64,000 nt of DNA from Homarus americanus (lineage: Eukaryota > Arthropoda > Malacostraca > Decapoda > Nephropidae). This document shows positions 55,514 through 64,000 of the stretch, piece after piece (position 1 is the first letter of the stretch; each line of letters opens with the position of its first letter). A program made the position numbers and the translations under genes. Location of the stretch: the NCBI RefSeq assembly GCF_018991925.1, contig NW_024725489.1:5824226-5888225 (forward strand), written 5' to 3'. The notes below the pieces were generated by a model. It worked only from the letters and a program-made list of their open reading frames with translations. It searched no databases and was not told the DNA's origin.

Positions 55514-55675
55514 ATGGCAGATGCTAACGCAAATCAGGGGACCATGATGGCCAAAGCCGCTGTTGATTTAGCAACAAAAGTCCAAGCACTTCTGGCTAAA
55601 CTCGCTAAAGCCATGGGTAAAGGAGGAGAAAACCAGTGGTTAGACTGGATCTTTAAGAAACAGTGGGCTTTGTAA
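55514..55675 (+). CDS. Small ORF in the LARD interior, unknown function
   Basis: A 53-residue frame begins ACACAATGGCAG (a good start context) and reads MADANANQGTMMAKAAVDLA, then TKVQALLAKLAKAMGKGGEN and QWLDWIFKKQWAL. The middle is a likely amphipathic helix rich in Ala, Leu and Lys. The C-terminus is aromatic and basic. The stop codon overlaps a strong 5' splice motif (TTT|GTAAGTG, 55672), so the frame may instead be a first coding exon continuing elsewhere. An upstream in-frame ATG at 55448 would add 22 residues. I do not recognise the protein. Composition contrasts with the AT-rich surroundings, which argues for coding, but a short frame can arise by chance. Confidence 0.45.
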   Translation: MADANANQGTMMAKAAVDLATKVQALLAKLAKAMGKGGENQWLDWIFKKQWAL

Positions 55676-56848
55676 GTGAACCTCCTTGGTTGTTGATGGG
55701 TAGTGAAGTGCACAATCTGTTGTAGGTAACTTTTGGTAATTGAAGAAGTGAAGAAAAAAAAATGGAGGATGTTTTTTTGGGGGGTTAAAAGTATTTTGCA
55801 GAGGAAGGGTCAATTTGCAGTAAAGACAGAGATTGGAAGATGGATTGGCAGTTATGCAATCATCTGAAGGGTATCTGTTACTAGTATGAGTAAAGATACC
55901 AGTGGTGAATTCTCAAGTTCTGGTTGGTAAGTCCTACGTAGGCTGGGTGTTGTTGGTATATAGGTGTAGAGTTCGTGACTTTCAGGGAGTATTCGGGCAT
56001 ATAAATATGGTGCTATTACTTCTACATGGCAAATGCCATAAGTACAGACAGTTTTTGGTTTGGTGGTGTTCTCATGAGGACCGTTTCGTTAGCATTGAAT
56101 TCTTGGGAATACCCGCTCGTTCGGAGTCCCTTGAAGGGTGCTGCCTCTCGCGAGTGCGACATAACTCTTAAGATTAAGGGCAACAAATCATTCCTTTGAC
56201 TTGATGGGGTCCGTTCGTCTATGTCCTAGCTTGAGAAATCTATGTTAAACCTCAGTGTGTCCTGTCAGCATTTGACCAATCGCGTAAAAGAAACTTTCAT
56301 AATCTATGAACATTGAAATTTGAGTTCTGTAAGGAAATTTTGAGTGTGCATTTTATCTACCGATGTGAGGGTGTATTTTGTAACATGTAACACCATTTAT
56401 TATTATTATTATATGATATGAGGTATCTAACTCAAATCATTATTATTCTATGATGATGTACTTGACCCCATTTATTATTATATGATATTATGTATGTAAC
56501 CCCATTTATTATTATATGATATGATGTATTTACCGCCATTCAGTATTATTATGACATGATGTACCTAACCCCATGTGCTATTATTTTTGGTGCTATTTTG
56601 TAATATGTATCCCAATATATTTTTTATGAAGGTGTGTCACATTCTAATTGTATGTTAACAGATTTCCATTTCTTGTACCTAATCCTGACCACCGGTAGGG
56701 AATTATTTTTCTAGTTTTATTGATATAATTTGTGCAATGTTTGTATGAGGATTTATACTTTATATTAATGATTTAATATGTATGTCACTACTTACGTGTT
56801 TTCTGAACGTTACCACATAATGATGAATCTTGGGGAAGGAGGAAGCTT
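55676..56848 (+). other. LARD interior, right part, ending in the polypurine tract
   Basis: No protein recognised. A diverged tandem repeat of ACCCCATTTATTATTATATG-type units (about 45 bp) runs from 56390 to 56580. The purine tract at 56832-56845 closes the interior. Confidence 0.6.
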
Positions 56849-57653
56849 TGTAATGGTCATGATAAGAGCTAACCTGAAAACCTTAAGGATTCATATTACG
56901 CTCAAACGTCCACAAAACCTTCCGAGTCCCCAGTGGAAACGTCCCCCGTTTTCTCTGTTTCCCCCGCCTTTGTCTATGGGAGCAGACGCTGTATGCTGGG
57001 ACCTGTTGCCATCCATTCCTTTGTAATCAATTTAATTTTGCTTTCGATAGCTGAGTCAGAGCATTGTTAGTGAAGATAATAGTAGAGAATGAAAAGGAGT
57101 TCATAGTCTCAATTTCAACGTCAGAGGGTACCGTAAATTAATTCATTGGAATAGAAGTAGCTGGACTCCCTGGCCTAGTTTGAGTGAGGGCGCCGCGGGC
57201 ATTTTAACCGTTAGTAAGTGCCCGTCCCTTCATCCATACAGGTATGCCATTCCACGCTGTGTTGTAATTTGCCCTTCTTTAAGTGATTTGACCCAATTGA
57301 TAGTTGATTGTGCAAGTGTTACAGTAACGTAGTTGATATGCTCTGAGTAAAGTCATATTTACGTCTTTAACGTCCCCTGAAACGTGTTGTTGTTGTCACC
57401 AGTTAGTAAGTGCCCGTCCCTTCATCCATACAGGTCCCTAACGCAGCCTAGGCCGTGTCTGTAGGGTGGATGTTGTATCCGCTATGTCTGGGGACATGTC
57501 CGAGGTCCAGTAGGATCAGTTACCTTCGTGAGACCCGGCCGTCAGACACTTCAGACCACCTATAGCCCCCATAGCTGGCTCGTCTGGCCCTAACGCTCGG
57601 TCCACGAGGTGACCCCGGACCACCAAGCCACACACCACTACCAGCCCCCATCA
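56849..57653 (+). repeat. 3' LTR of the LARD-like element
   Basis: Differs from the 5' LTR by one C in a C run and a few substitutions (near 56930, 57137, 57153 and 57616), about 0.5%. Confidence 0.93.
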
Positions 57654-57664
57654 GTGGGTCAGTG

Positions 57665-58120
57665 CTGTGTCGAACCATCTGTCCTCAAACGCAGGAAGGT
57701 TAATCGCATCCTCTCTTGTGAACACCGAGGAAAAGAAGCTGTTTAATGACTCAGCTTTATCCTGGTCAGAATCTGAGTAGCTACCATCTTCAAGCCTCAG
57801 GTCTGATACTCGTGCTCGCATTTTTAATTTCGACTTTGCATAGCGGTAAAACGCCTTTGGGTTTGACTTGACCTCGCTTGCAACCAGCCTCTGGAACTCC
57901 TTTTCAGCCCTTCTACACTCTGCCTTTGCTTGGTTTCTGGGTCTTGCATACATCCTCCTGTCCTGCTCATCGTTTGACCTAACCCACGTCTTGAATTTCT
58001 GGAATTTCTTCTTAACTTTGTCGACTGCCGCATGATTCATGTGTAGGGATCCCCTCGTATTCCTAGAGGCACTTGGTTTGGTCTTGGGTATATATTTATC
58101 GATCAAATGGGTCACTTTTA
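57665..58120 (-). pseudogene. CR1-like LINE ORF2 linker between endonuclease and RT
   Basis: THLIDKYIPKTKPSASRNTR, KKFQKFKTWVRSNDEQDRRM, AECRRAEKEFQRLVASEVKS, NPKAFYRYAKSKLKMRARVS and SLNSFFSSVFTRED are the usual text between the two catalytic domains of CR1/Jockey-type ORF2. It is cut by the LTR element insertion at its downstream end. Confidence 0.9.
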
Positions 58121-58260
58121 ACGGTTATGATATTCGAGCATAGTGTCTGCATTCTTGTGCCTAAGTGAGTCAGGCCAATGTCATCTCTTCCCTCATCCCG
58201 TCGTAATTTCCCTTGTAATATTTGCACCTTGGTCTGGCTTTATCATGAACTAGGTGACAG

Positions 58261-58980
58261 TTAAATCTGAATAACAACACTACATGGTGCCTGGTGCCAA
58301 ACTGTGGCTAGATGTTCCAGTTTGGCCACCATACCCTCCTCGTTTGTTATAATGTGGTCTAGTGGCTTGGGTGTTTGCTCCCCTCTGCAATGTGTCGGGT
58401 CTTTAACATGTTGGAACAGAAAATTATCTCCCAGAGTGTCTACAAAAAGAGTAGCAGGGTTATTCAAGTCATTTGGGGTGAACTCGTTTCTCCAGTCGAT
58501 GTCGCCATAGTTAAAGTACCCCATGATAAGGTGGCGGCTAGGGTTGAGCCTCACTGCATTGTCTATTAAGGCTCTTAAGTTCCTTTGATTTAGCGGGCTA
58601 CAGTTTGGGCTTTGTAGATACACCCGACGATAAGTAAGTCCCCTCCCCTGAATTTAATTTTACACCACTTGGACTCGTGAAAAACATCCTCTCCCTGTAC
58701 CCTCACATGGCTGGCTCTAAGGTCTTGCCTAACATAGATAAGCACACCCGTCTTGCAAGTTTCTTGACAAAGGTTCGTAAATGAGTCATATCCAGCAATA
58801 CTGAACTCACATTCCTCTGGGTCGATTCTCCTGTTCTTGTACAACAGTTCTACAACTCCTACAGCATTGGGTTGGTGTACCTTCAGTAGTTTCAAACTCC
58901 TCTCTCTTATCAAGAAACGTGTCAGTATTAGTGTACATGACATTCAAGCCAGAATTTGTTCTCGGTAACGTCTCTGCTCT
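58261..58980 (-). pseudogene. CR1-like LINE ORF2 APE-type endonuclease
   Basis: Pieces: NAVGVVELLYKNRRIDPEEC (with E where an SET/TE-type catalytic residue is expected), FSIAGYDSFTN, KTGVLIYVRQDLRASHV, DLLIVGCIYKSPNCSPLNQR, SRHLIMGYFNYGDIDW, then PTHCRGEQTPKPLDHIITNE and a terminal H near 58290. The usual GDFN catalytic motif reads GYFN, so the nuclease is probably dead. One frameshift lies near 58620. Confidence 0.88.
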
Positions 58981-59074
58981 TAATTATTAACCCCCCCCCC
59001 CCTTCCGTTCTCAGAGGCTGCAGCATTTGCTAAGTACATTGTATTTTGCAGGGTGTGGTTAGAAATGTCATTGT

Positions 59075-60087
59075 TTACACGGCACTCGCCTCCTGTCTGG
59101 TAGGTGGAGCTAGTGCCACCCCCCCGCGTGGGGAGTAGAGCTGGTGGGGGTGCGCTAATGCCCCCTGGCACTGTGTCGGCACACTTGCTTCCACTACCCT
59201 CCCCCCTCCCCTGGTATAACCCACGTACACCCGCTCCCGTTCCTCCTTGACTCCTCCCTCTTCTGCTTCAAGTCCTGCAGGAGCTTCTTGTGCTGTTTCC
59301 TCTGCATTACCGTGCGATCTGGGTGAATGAATACATTCCAAAATGCCTCGCTCCTTGCTAATTTTTTGCCTGCCGAATAACCTCCCATTTCTTCTCCTCA
59401 CTCACTAGTGTGATCCTGAGGGAGTGAGGCTTGTCCCCTGCTTTTGTCCCAGCCTCCTCACATCCTGAGGGGTTGATGGCATATTCAGAACCTCTGTATA
59501 GATATTTTTAACCTGCATCTTATCGTGTGTTACCCTACTCTCAGTTCCCTCCGCCTGGCTCTCAGGTACTCCATAAACTATTACATTGTTCCTGCGCTGG
59601 TAACGTTCCCACTGTTCCTCCTCTCCCCTAACAGTAGGTCCGCTAATTGTCATTTCTTCTACAAACTTCTTCACGAGTCCCTAGCTGTTGTGGAACCTGT
59701 TCTGATCCTGCATTACTCTCCGTCACACCCCGTGGCCCTGTTAATGCCTGAGCATAGCTCCTCTTCACTACCACCTCCATTCTATCGGTTACTTCCTCAA
59801 TCTTGGCAAGGATATCTTTCTTAACTTGTTCAAGTTTGACAACCAGCTAGGATCCAGCTTCATCTATTTTCGTCCCAAGGGAACTCGTTCCCCTGTGACT
59901 GGCAATCGCCTCTTTTACCTTGACTATGCAGTCAGGGCAATACCAGCAACAGCCTTCATGCTTTACGGCGACTTGTATCGTCCTAAACTTTGTATTGGTC
60001 AGGTCTGTACCATCTACATCCGTCGTCACCCTGCAGTAATAACATGTCAACAGATTTCCTGGTGCCACTTCAGCCCCAGGTTTCATA
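59075..60087 (-). pseudogene. CR1-like LINE ORF1 (PHD-like zinc finger and RNA-binding region)
   Basis: Begins MKPGAEVAPGNLLTCYYCRV and has a C-x2-C ... C-x2-C arrangement (TCYYC, GCCWYCPDC) like the PHD-type finger of CR1 ORF1. After decayed sequence comes RRNNVIVYGVPESQAEGTES (the RRM-like NVvI.GvPE motif), then MQVKNIYTEVLNM and the charged C-terminus LLQDLKQKREESRRNGSG. Several frameshifts and stops. Confidence 0.8.
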
Positions 60088-60092
60088 CCCCA

Positions 60093-60309
60093 TTTTTTTT
60101 TTTTTTTTTGTAGAGAAAGGAGGGGGTGAAGGATGATTAGAGGTGGGGAAAGGAAGTTATAGTTCGGAAATTGAAGAAATTTAGGAGGAGGCAAGAGAGG
60201 GAGGGCTGACCGCCTAGCTAGGGTTGTGTTATGGGTTAGTTATTGTCTGTCGGTACAGGCACTAGACAGCCTACCCTGTCCTATATATGGGTGTTTTAAG
60301 GGCCTTATT
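60093..60309 (-). mobile_element. 3' UTR and poly(A) tail of the RNase H LINE
   Basis: On the minus strand this follows the ORF2 stop (60310) and ends in an A tract (T17 on plus, 60093-60109) that directly abuts the CR1 ORF1 start. Its last 160 bp recur as a truncated copy at 3264-3434. Confidence 0.85.
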
Positions 60310-63050
60310 TCATATTCCGCCGACCCTACTGGCGGATGCTGGTCTAGGGAGTTTGTCTATTGCCTGGCCGTGTAGATCGGGGGTGGTAATGGACCTTTTG
60401 AGATTTGGTAACATTTTGGGAACCATGTATTGTTTGTTGTCGTTATCTGGTGGTAGTCTTTGAAGGAGTTCTTGCTCTGGTTCTATCTTTTGCCAGATTC
60501 TGCTGGCCAGGGTGTGCAGCTGCTGGTTGATGGGTTTCATTCTCAGGTCTCTGTGTATCTCGGCTGTGGTTCTGGTGAAGGGGTATCTTTCACCTGTGAC
60601 GAATCTTAGGGCTTCATTTTGGACCACCTGTAATTTTAATATTTGAGTGGTGCTCATAGTATGAAGAGGTATTGCTGGGTAAGTTAATATCGGTGTGATA
60701 AATGATGTCACCAGGCGGAGTTTTATTTTCTCAGGAAGCGCTTTAAAGTGGTATAGTTTTCTCAGCTCTCTTCTTGCTTTTTCCTTCCTGCTGTGGACAT
60801 GATGGGAATAACCTTGTCTGGTTCTGTCTTTTTGCTGGCCATACCGGTACCTCTTGTCACAAAATTTGTCATATTTACTAACGCTACAACTGTCAGGTCT
60901 CTGCATTTCTCACTTCTTCTAGATCAGAGTTCATGATTCTGACTTGAATGTTTTTAATTACAGCATTGGACAGGCCAAGGTCACGGTCAACATTTTCTTT
61001 CTTACATGCCTCATTGGCCAGTCTATCAGCACGGTCATGATACCTGATTCCAACATGGGACGGAATCCACACAAATTCGATACGAAAGTTTTCTCATTGG
61101 CAGTTATCACATTCCTTTTAATATCACATACAACTTTAGACATAGAGCCTGACGGGCTGTTCATTGATTTCAAAGCACTTTGAGAGTCACAGAATATCAC
61201 CCCACCTCCATTTTCTTTGAGGTAGTCTGTGGCTAAGTAGATTCCAGTTAGTTCAGTTTGTGTTGTGCTGGCCCAGTTGTTCAGCCTTTGTTTGTTTGAC
61301 ACTATCATCTCTTTTTCTTTATATATTACAATTGCACAGCCTGTTCTACCTGTGTTTGTCTGCACAGAACCACCAGTAAAAGCATAACATTCACTTGATT
61401 TAATACTCTCTATGTGTCTGTTAATAGTTTCTAGTGTGACACATCTCATCACATCGGTGTTTAACATTTGCTTACTACCAACAGGAGTGTAATTAATAGG
61501 AACTGATATATCCAGCCAAGGAGGAATGGCATTAATAGGTTCGTCTGGGGTGATTGGGACATTCAGTTTCAGGAGATCTGCAACACTTTTATGAAGCCAC
61601 GCCCCAAAGAGTCTTTTGTGGAAGGTTGGCGAGATGGTCGGGATTACTTAGATAGAACATCAACTCAGTTTGAGCTGTAGTCAAAAGTTTGACACAAAAC
61701 ATGGTATTAAGTAGAGCTATCCTCTCGGATAGGGAGGGCAGTCCGAGCTCTTTCCTCATGTTTACAATTCTGGTTGATTTTGGGCAACCTAGAATGATGC
61801 GCATGGCTTCATTTTGCACTACCTCAAGGCTGTTGAGTTGTTTAGGCAGAATAGTCACAAGATGGAGAGCATGATAGTCAACTACAGAACAAATGAAGTG
61901 AAGATAGAAAGTACGAGCATAGGTGATGTTAATTCCATAGCCATTGCCAACAAGGGTTCTGAGGGGTTTAATGCGCTGCATTAGTTTGTCACGAAGGTTG
62001 CTGACAAAGTTTGCATCATTCACACAAATTCCAAGATATTTATAGGAGCTACATAGTTCCAAGGGCATGCTGTTAATGTTATAGTCAAGAGGCAGAGGGT
62101 GAGCAGGACGAGGATTGAGGAGTCTCGTCTTGTCAACAGATATTATGAGACCACATTCAACAGTTCTCCGAGCAAATACATCCAGCAAGTCTTGGAGCCT
62201 GAGTTTGGTTTGTGTCATAATGCAGATATCATCAGCATAGCATATTACGGCTTCGTTTGGCTGAACTGGAATGTCAGCAATAAGCTTGTGCATCAGTATA
62301 TTAAAGAGCATAGGACTTAACACTCCTCCCTGAGGCGTGCCAAGCTCAAATGATCGTATTCTGGTACTTTTAACTCCCCTAAAATGAACACTGGCATACC
62401 TGTTGGACAGATAACCCTTTATCCATGTCAGGAGGTTACCTTGGATGCCAAAATTAGCTAGTTGCTCAAGTATAATGTCTATTAGCTACATCAAAGGCTG
62501 ATTTAAGGTCTATGAAGACTGTTTGTGTCTTATCTTTTGAGTGAACAAGATATTCTGCAAAGCATGTCTGTGTGCTACGCCCGGGCATGAACCCGTACAG
62601 ATTAGGGGCAAGTTTGTCTTTGACTTGAAACATGAGACGGTTTAGAACAACTCTTTCAAGGACTTTACACATACAGGATGTGAGTGAAATTGGCCTGAAG
62701 TTTGGAGAATTAGCTTTAGGGATTGGAACTATGTTTCCATGAGTCCATGTCTTAGGCAGAATACCCTGTGTGAGGCTCATTTGCTACAGGTCAAGCAGTG
62801 GATGGTTAGGGATCTCATTCAACAATCTCAGGGTGTTATAGGTTATGCCATCCTCACCAGGGGAGGATGACTCGCCTTTCATTAGTGCTGTTGATAGTTC
62901 GTGGTGCGTTATAGGAAACTGGTCGGTAAGGTCTGGTGAGGAACAGGCTATTTCAATATTGAAACCCCTATTAATGTGTGTGGTGTTAAGATATTGCTGT
63001 ATGTCAGGAGGCAGGGAAGTGATTTGTGACCTGTTGGTGTTTTAACCTCC
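60310..63050 (-). pseudogene. LINE ORF2 with reverse transcriptase, RNase H and C-terminal domain (I/Jockey-group)
   Basis: In order on the minus strand: SSSPGEDGITYNTLRLL (about 62860), MSLTQGILPKTWTHGNIVPI, NFRPISLTSCMCKVLERVVL, PNLYGFMPGRSTQTCF, TQTVFIDLKSAFDVA (catalytic Asp), MLSPMLFNILMHKLIADIP and VICYADDICIMTQ (YADD box). The RNase H part has TELTGIYLATDYL and VIFCDSQSALKS, but the first Asp position reads AFTGGSV where TDGS is usual. C-terminal TYPAIPLHTMSTTQILKLQV and QNEALRFVTGERYPFTR follow. Frameshifts separate the parts. RNase H together with poly(A) suggests the I/R1/Jockey group. Confidence 0.88.
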
Positions 63051-63162
63051 TCGGCACTCTGTGTGTCCTGCGTTGCCTTTAGAGTTGTCTTGTGTTTTTC
63101 TTCTCTTTTGTTTTCAGTTCACTTCGGCGACTTGTGTGGTATCTATGTGCTATCTCTATGTA
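63051..63162. other. Unassigned stretch beyond the LINE
   Basis: T-rich, no features seen. Confidence 0.4.
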
Positions 63163-63242
63163 TACCCACCAAAAAATTATTCGGCACCCTTACGGCGTGA
63201 TACAATATAACACGGGTGCCGAATAATTGTTTAGTGGGTGTA
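63163..63242. repeat. Hairpin: ~27-bp inverted arms with 24-bp loop
   Basis: TACCCACCAAAAAATTATTC + GGCACCC (63163-63189) pairs with GGGTGCCGAATAATTG + TTTAGTGGGTGTA (63214-63242), one or two mismatches, around a 24-nt loop. It could be a tiny MITE or a structured RNA element; there is no evidence to choose. Confidence 0.88.
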
Positions 63243-64000
63243 CACTGCATTTTGCTATGAATAACGGATTATATACGTCCACTCAGTCCTTTAGAAACAC
63301 AGAAAAATAAATTCTTTGGGGCAGTAATTGAATGCCTTTCTGTATAGCCAAGCTTGTTGATTTTCTTTTTATTTTAACTATACACTGTATCTCCCTGTGA
63401 ATGGTGTATTGTAGGCACGGTTTCAGTCCTTGAGAAAGCATACAAACAAAATAAAAATAAAAGTCTGTGGCACCAATATTACGACTTGGTCTCAGCTGGC
63501 AGTGGTGCCTTACCAGCTTGCTTGCCAATTTGTTCTTCTCTTTAAGTTATTTACAACCTCTTCTGCAGTCACTGATGAGTGATGACACTATGAACTCATT
63601 GAACTAAAGGCACTGTACTACACTCCTTGGTTGGCCTTTGGGTGGTCAATCACGCCCGTGACCACAACTCAGAAAAAAAATATACAAATTAAATAAAATT
63701 TTTGTCATATGGTAATGATTTTGTGGTTGTATGGCTCTTGACTGGGCTGTACCTCCAAATCGGTGGAGATTGAGTTTTCAAATATACAATCTCGTCTAGC
63801 ATTAAAAATCCTACATTGATTTACACTTTTACATTACTAAGACGGCCTTGAAGATCTTATGTAATCCCTAGGTAGTAGGCAGCTACTAAACATGGAGGTA
63901 CTACCGCCTGGGAAGATATTGGAAGCATAATGTGTTGTCTAGTGGTAGACCCTGCTGCCATGTGTGACCAAGTCCCAGGTTGCTGATCTGACTTTCTGCT
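63243..64000. other. Unassigned right end of the window
   Basis: No coding homology. 63861-63935 is a short dispersed repeat shared, inverted, with 39102-39175. Confidence 0.4.

Larger units (their letters stand above)
53074..57664 (+). mobile_element. Non-autonomous LTR retrotransposon (LARD-like), 11-bp target duplication
   Basis: LTRs of 806 bp (53085-53890) and 805 bp (56849-57653) differ at only about four positions, begin TGTAATGG and end CCCATCA. GTGGGTCAGTG flanks both sides (53074-53084 and 57654-57664). The homologous LINE at 31426 has this sequence once, confirming a duplicated target. A 14-nt purine tract (GGGGAAGGAGGAAG, 56832-56845) precedes the 3' LTR, which fixes the orientation as plus. 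The 2958-bp interior has no gag or pol, only a 53-54-residue ORF. It sits between the endonuclease and RT parts of the host LINE. Confidence 0.9.
51230..60092 (-). mobile_element. Near full-length CR1-like LINE, interrupted by a MITE and an LTR element
   Basis: Read on the minus strand, the order is ORF1 (60087-59075), ORF2 endonuclease (58980-58261), linker (58115-57665), reverse transcriptase (53073-51804) and C-terminus with tail (to 51230, ending TAAAAGTAAAGTAAAAGT on the minus strand). Removing the MITE (51355-51566) and LTR element (53085-57653) leaves about 4.1 kb, a normal size for a CR1-type LINE. Frameshifts in both ORFs indicate it is inactive. Confidence 0.85.

Overview
This is animal (arthropod) nuclear DNA, most likely from a decapod crustacean. 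The evidence is a split host gene with GT-AG introns, very dense nested transposons (Helitron, Ty3/gypsy, pogo/Tigger, hAT-like, CR1-like and RNase H-bearing LINEs, tRNA-derived SINEs) and large amounts of microsatellite and minisatellite. The decapod assignment rests on the general look of the repeats and has not been tested. Two runs of exactly 100 N (24057-24156 and 43901-44000) divide the window into three contigs: A (1-24056), B (24157-43900) and C (44001-64000).

Contig A is almost entirely mobile DNA. In order it holds: a minus-strand Helitron running off the left edge; a gag-less gypsy element with a 913-residue open pol frame; a Tigger HTH fragment; a LINE endonuclease fragment split by a hAT-like element; two tandem Helitron 5' termini; a nearly intact Tigger transposase; a long-TIR element carrying remnants of an uncharacterised Cys-rich protein; and a minisatellite-rich segment that ends at the gap.

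Contig B holds the only clear host gene, the 3' part of a cytosolic-type sulfotransferase on the plus strand. Its four exons (24470-24589, 29619-29753, 31809-31952, 37614-37726) have matching splice phases and end in a stop codon and a polyadenylation signal. The introns are filled with LINE fragments, a MULE-like foldback, a tRNA-Ala-derived SINE with target duplication, a 1.6-kb array of a 21-bp minisatellite, and a Tigger element that is itself interrupted by a LINE.

Contig C begins with about 6.7 kb that repeats the last 8.4 kb of contig A in the same order and orientation. The layout is a dovetail (tail of A matches head of C), so the sulfotransferase contig may be wedged between two allelic or overlapping contigs. 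The rest of C is a nested stack. A near full-length CR1-like LINE (minus strand, about 51230-60092) carries a 212-bp TA-target MITE and a young 4.57-kb non-autonomous LTR element with 806/805-bp LTRs, an apparent 11-bp target duplication and one small ORF followed by a splice-donor-like site. An RNase H-encoding LINE abuts the CR1 5' end with its poly(A) tail.

The items most worth following up are the LTR element with the 11-bp duplication, the long-TIR element with the Cys-rich protein, the A/C overlap, and the filled/empty comparison that reveals a 1.25-kb element with 31-bp TIRs.
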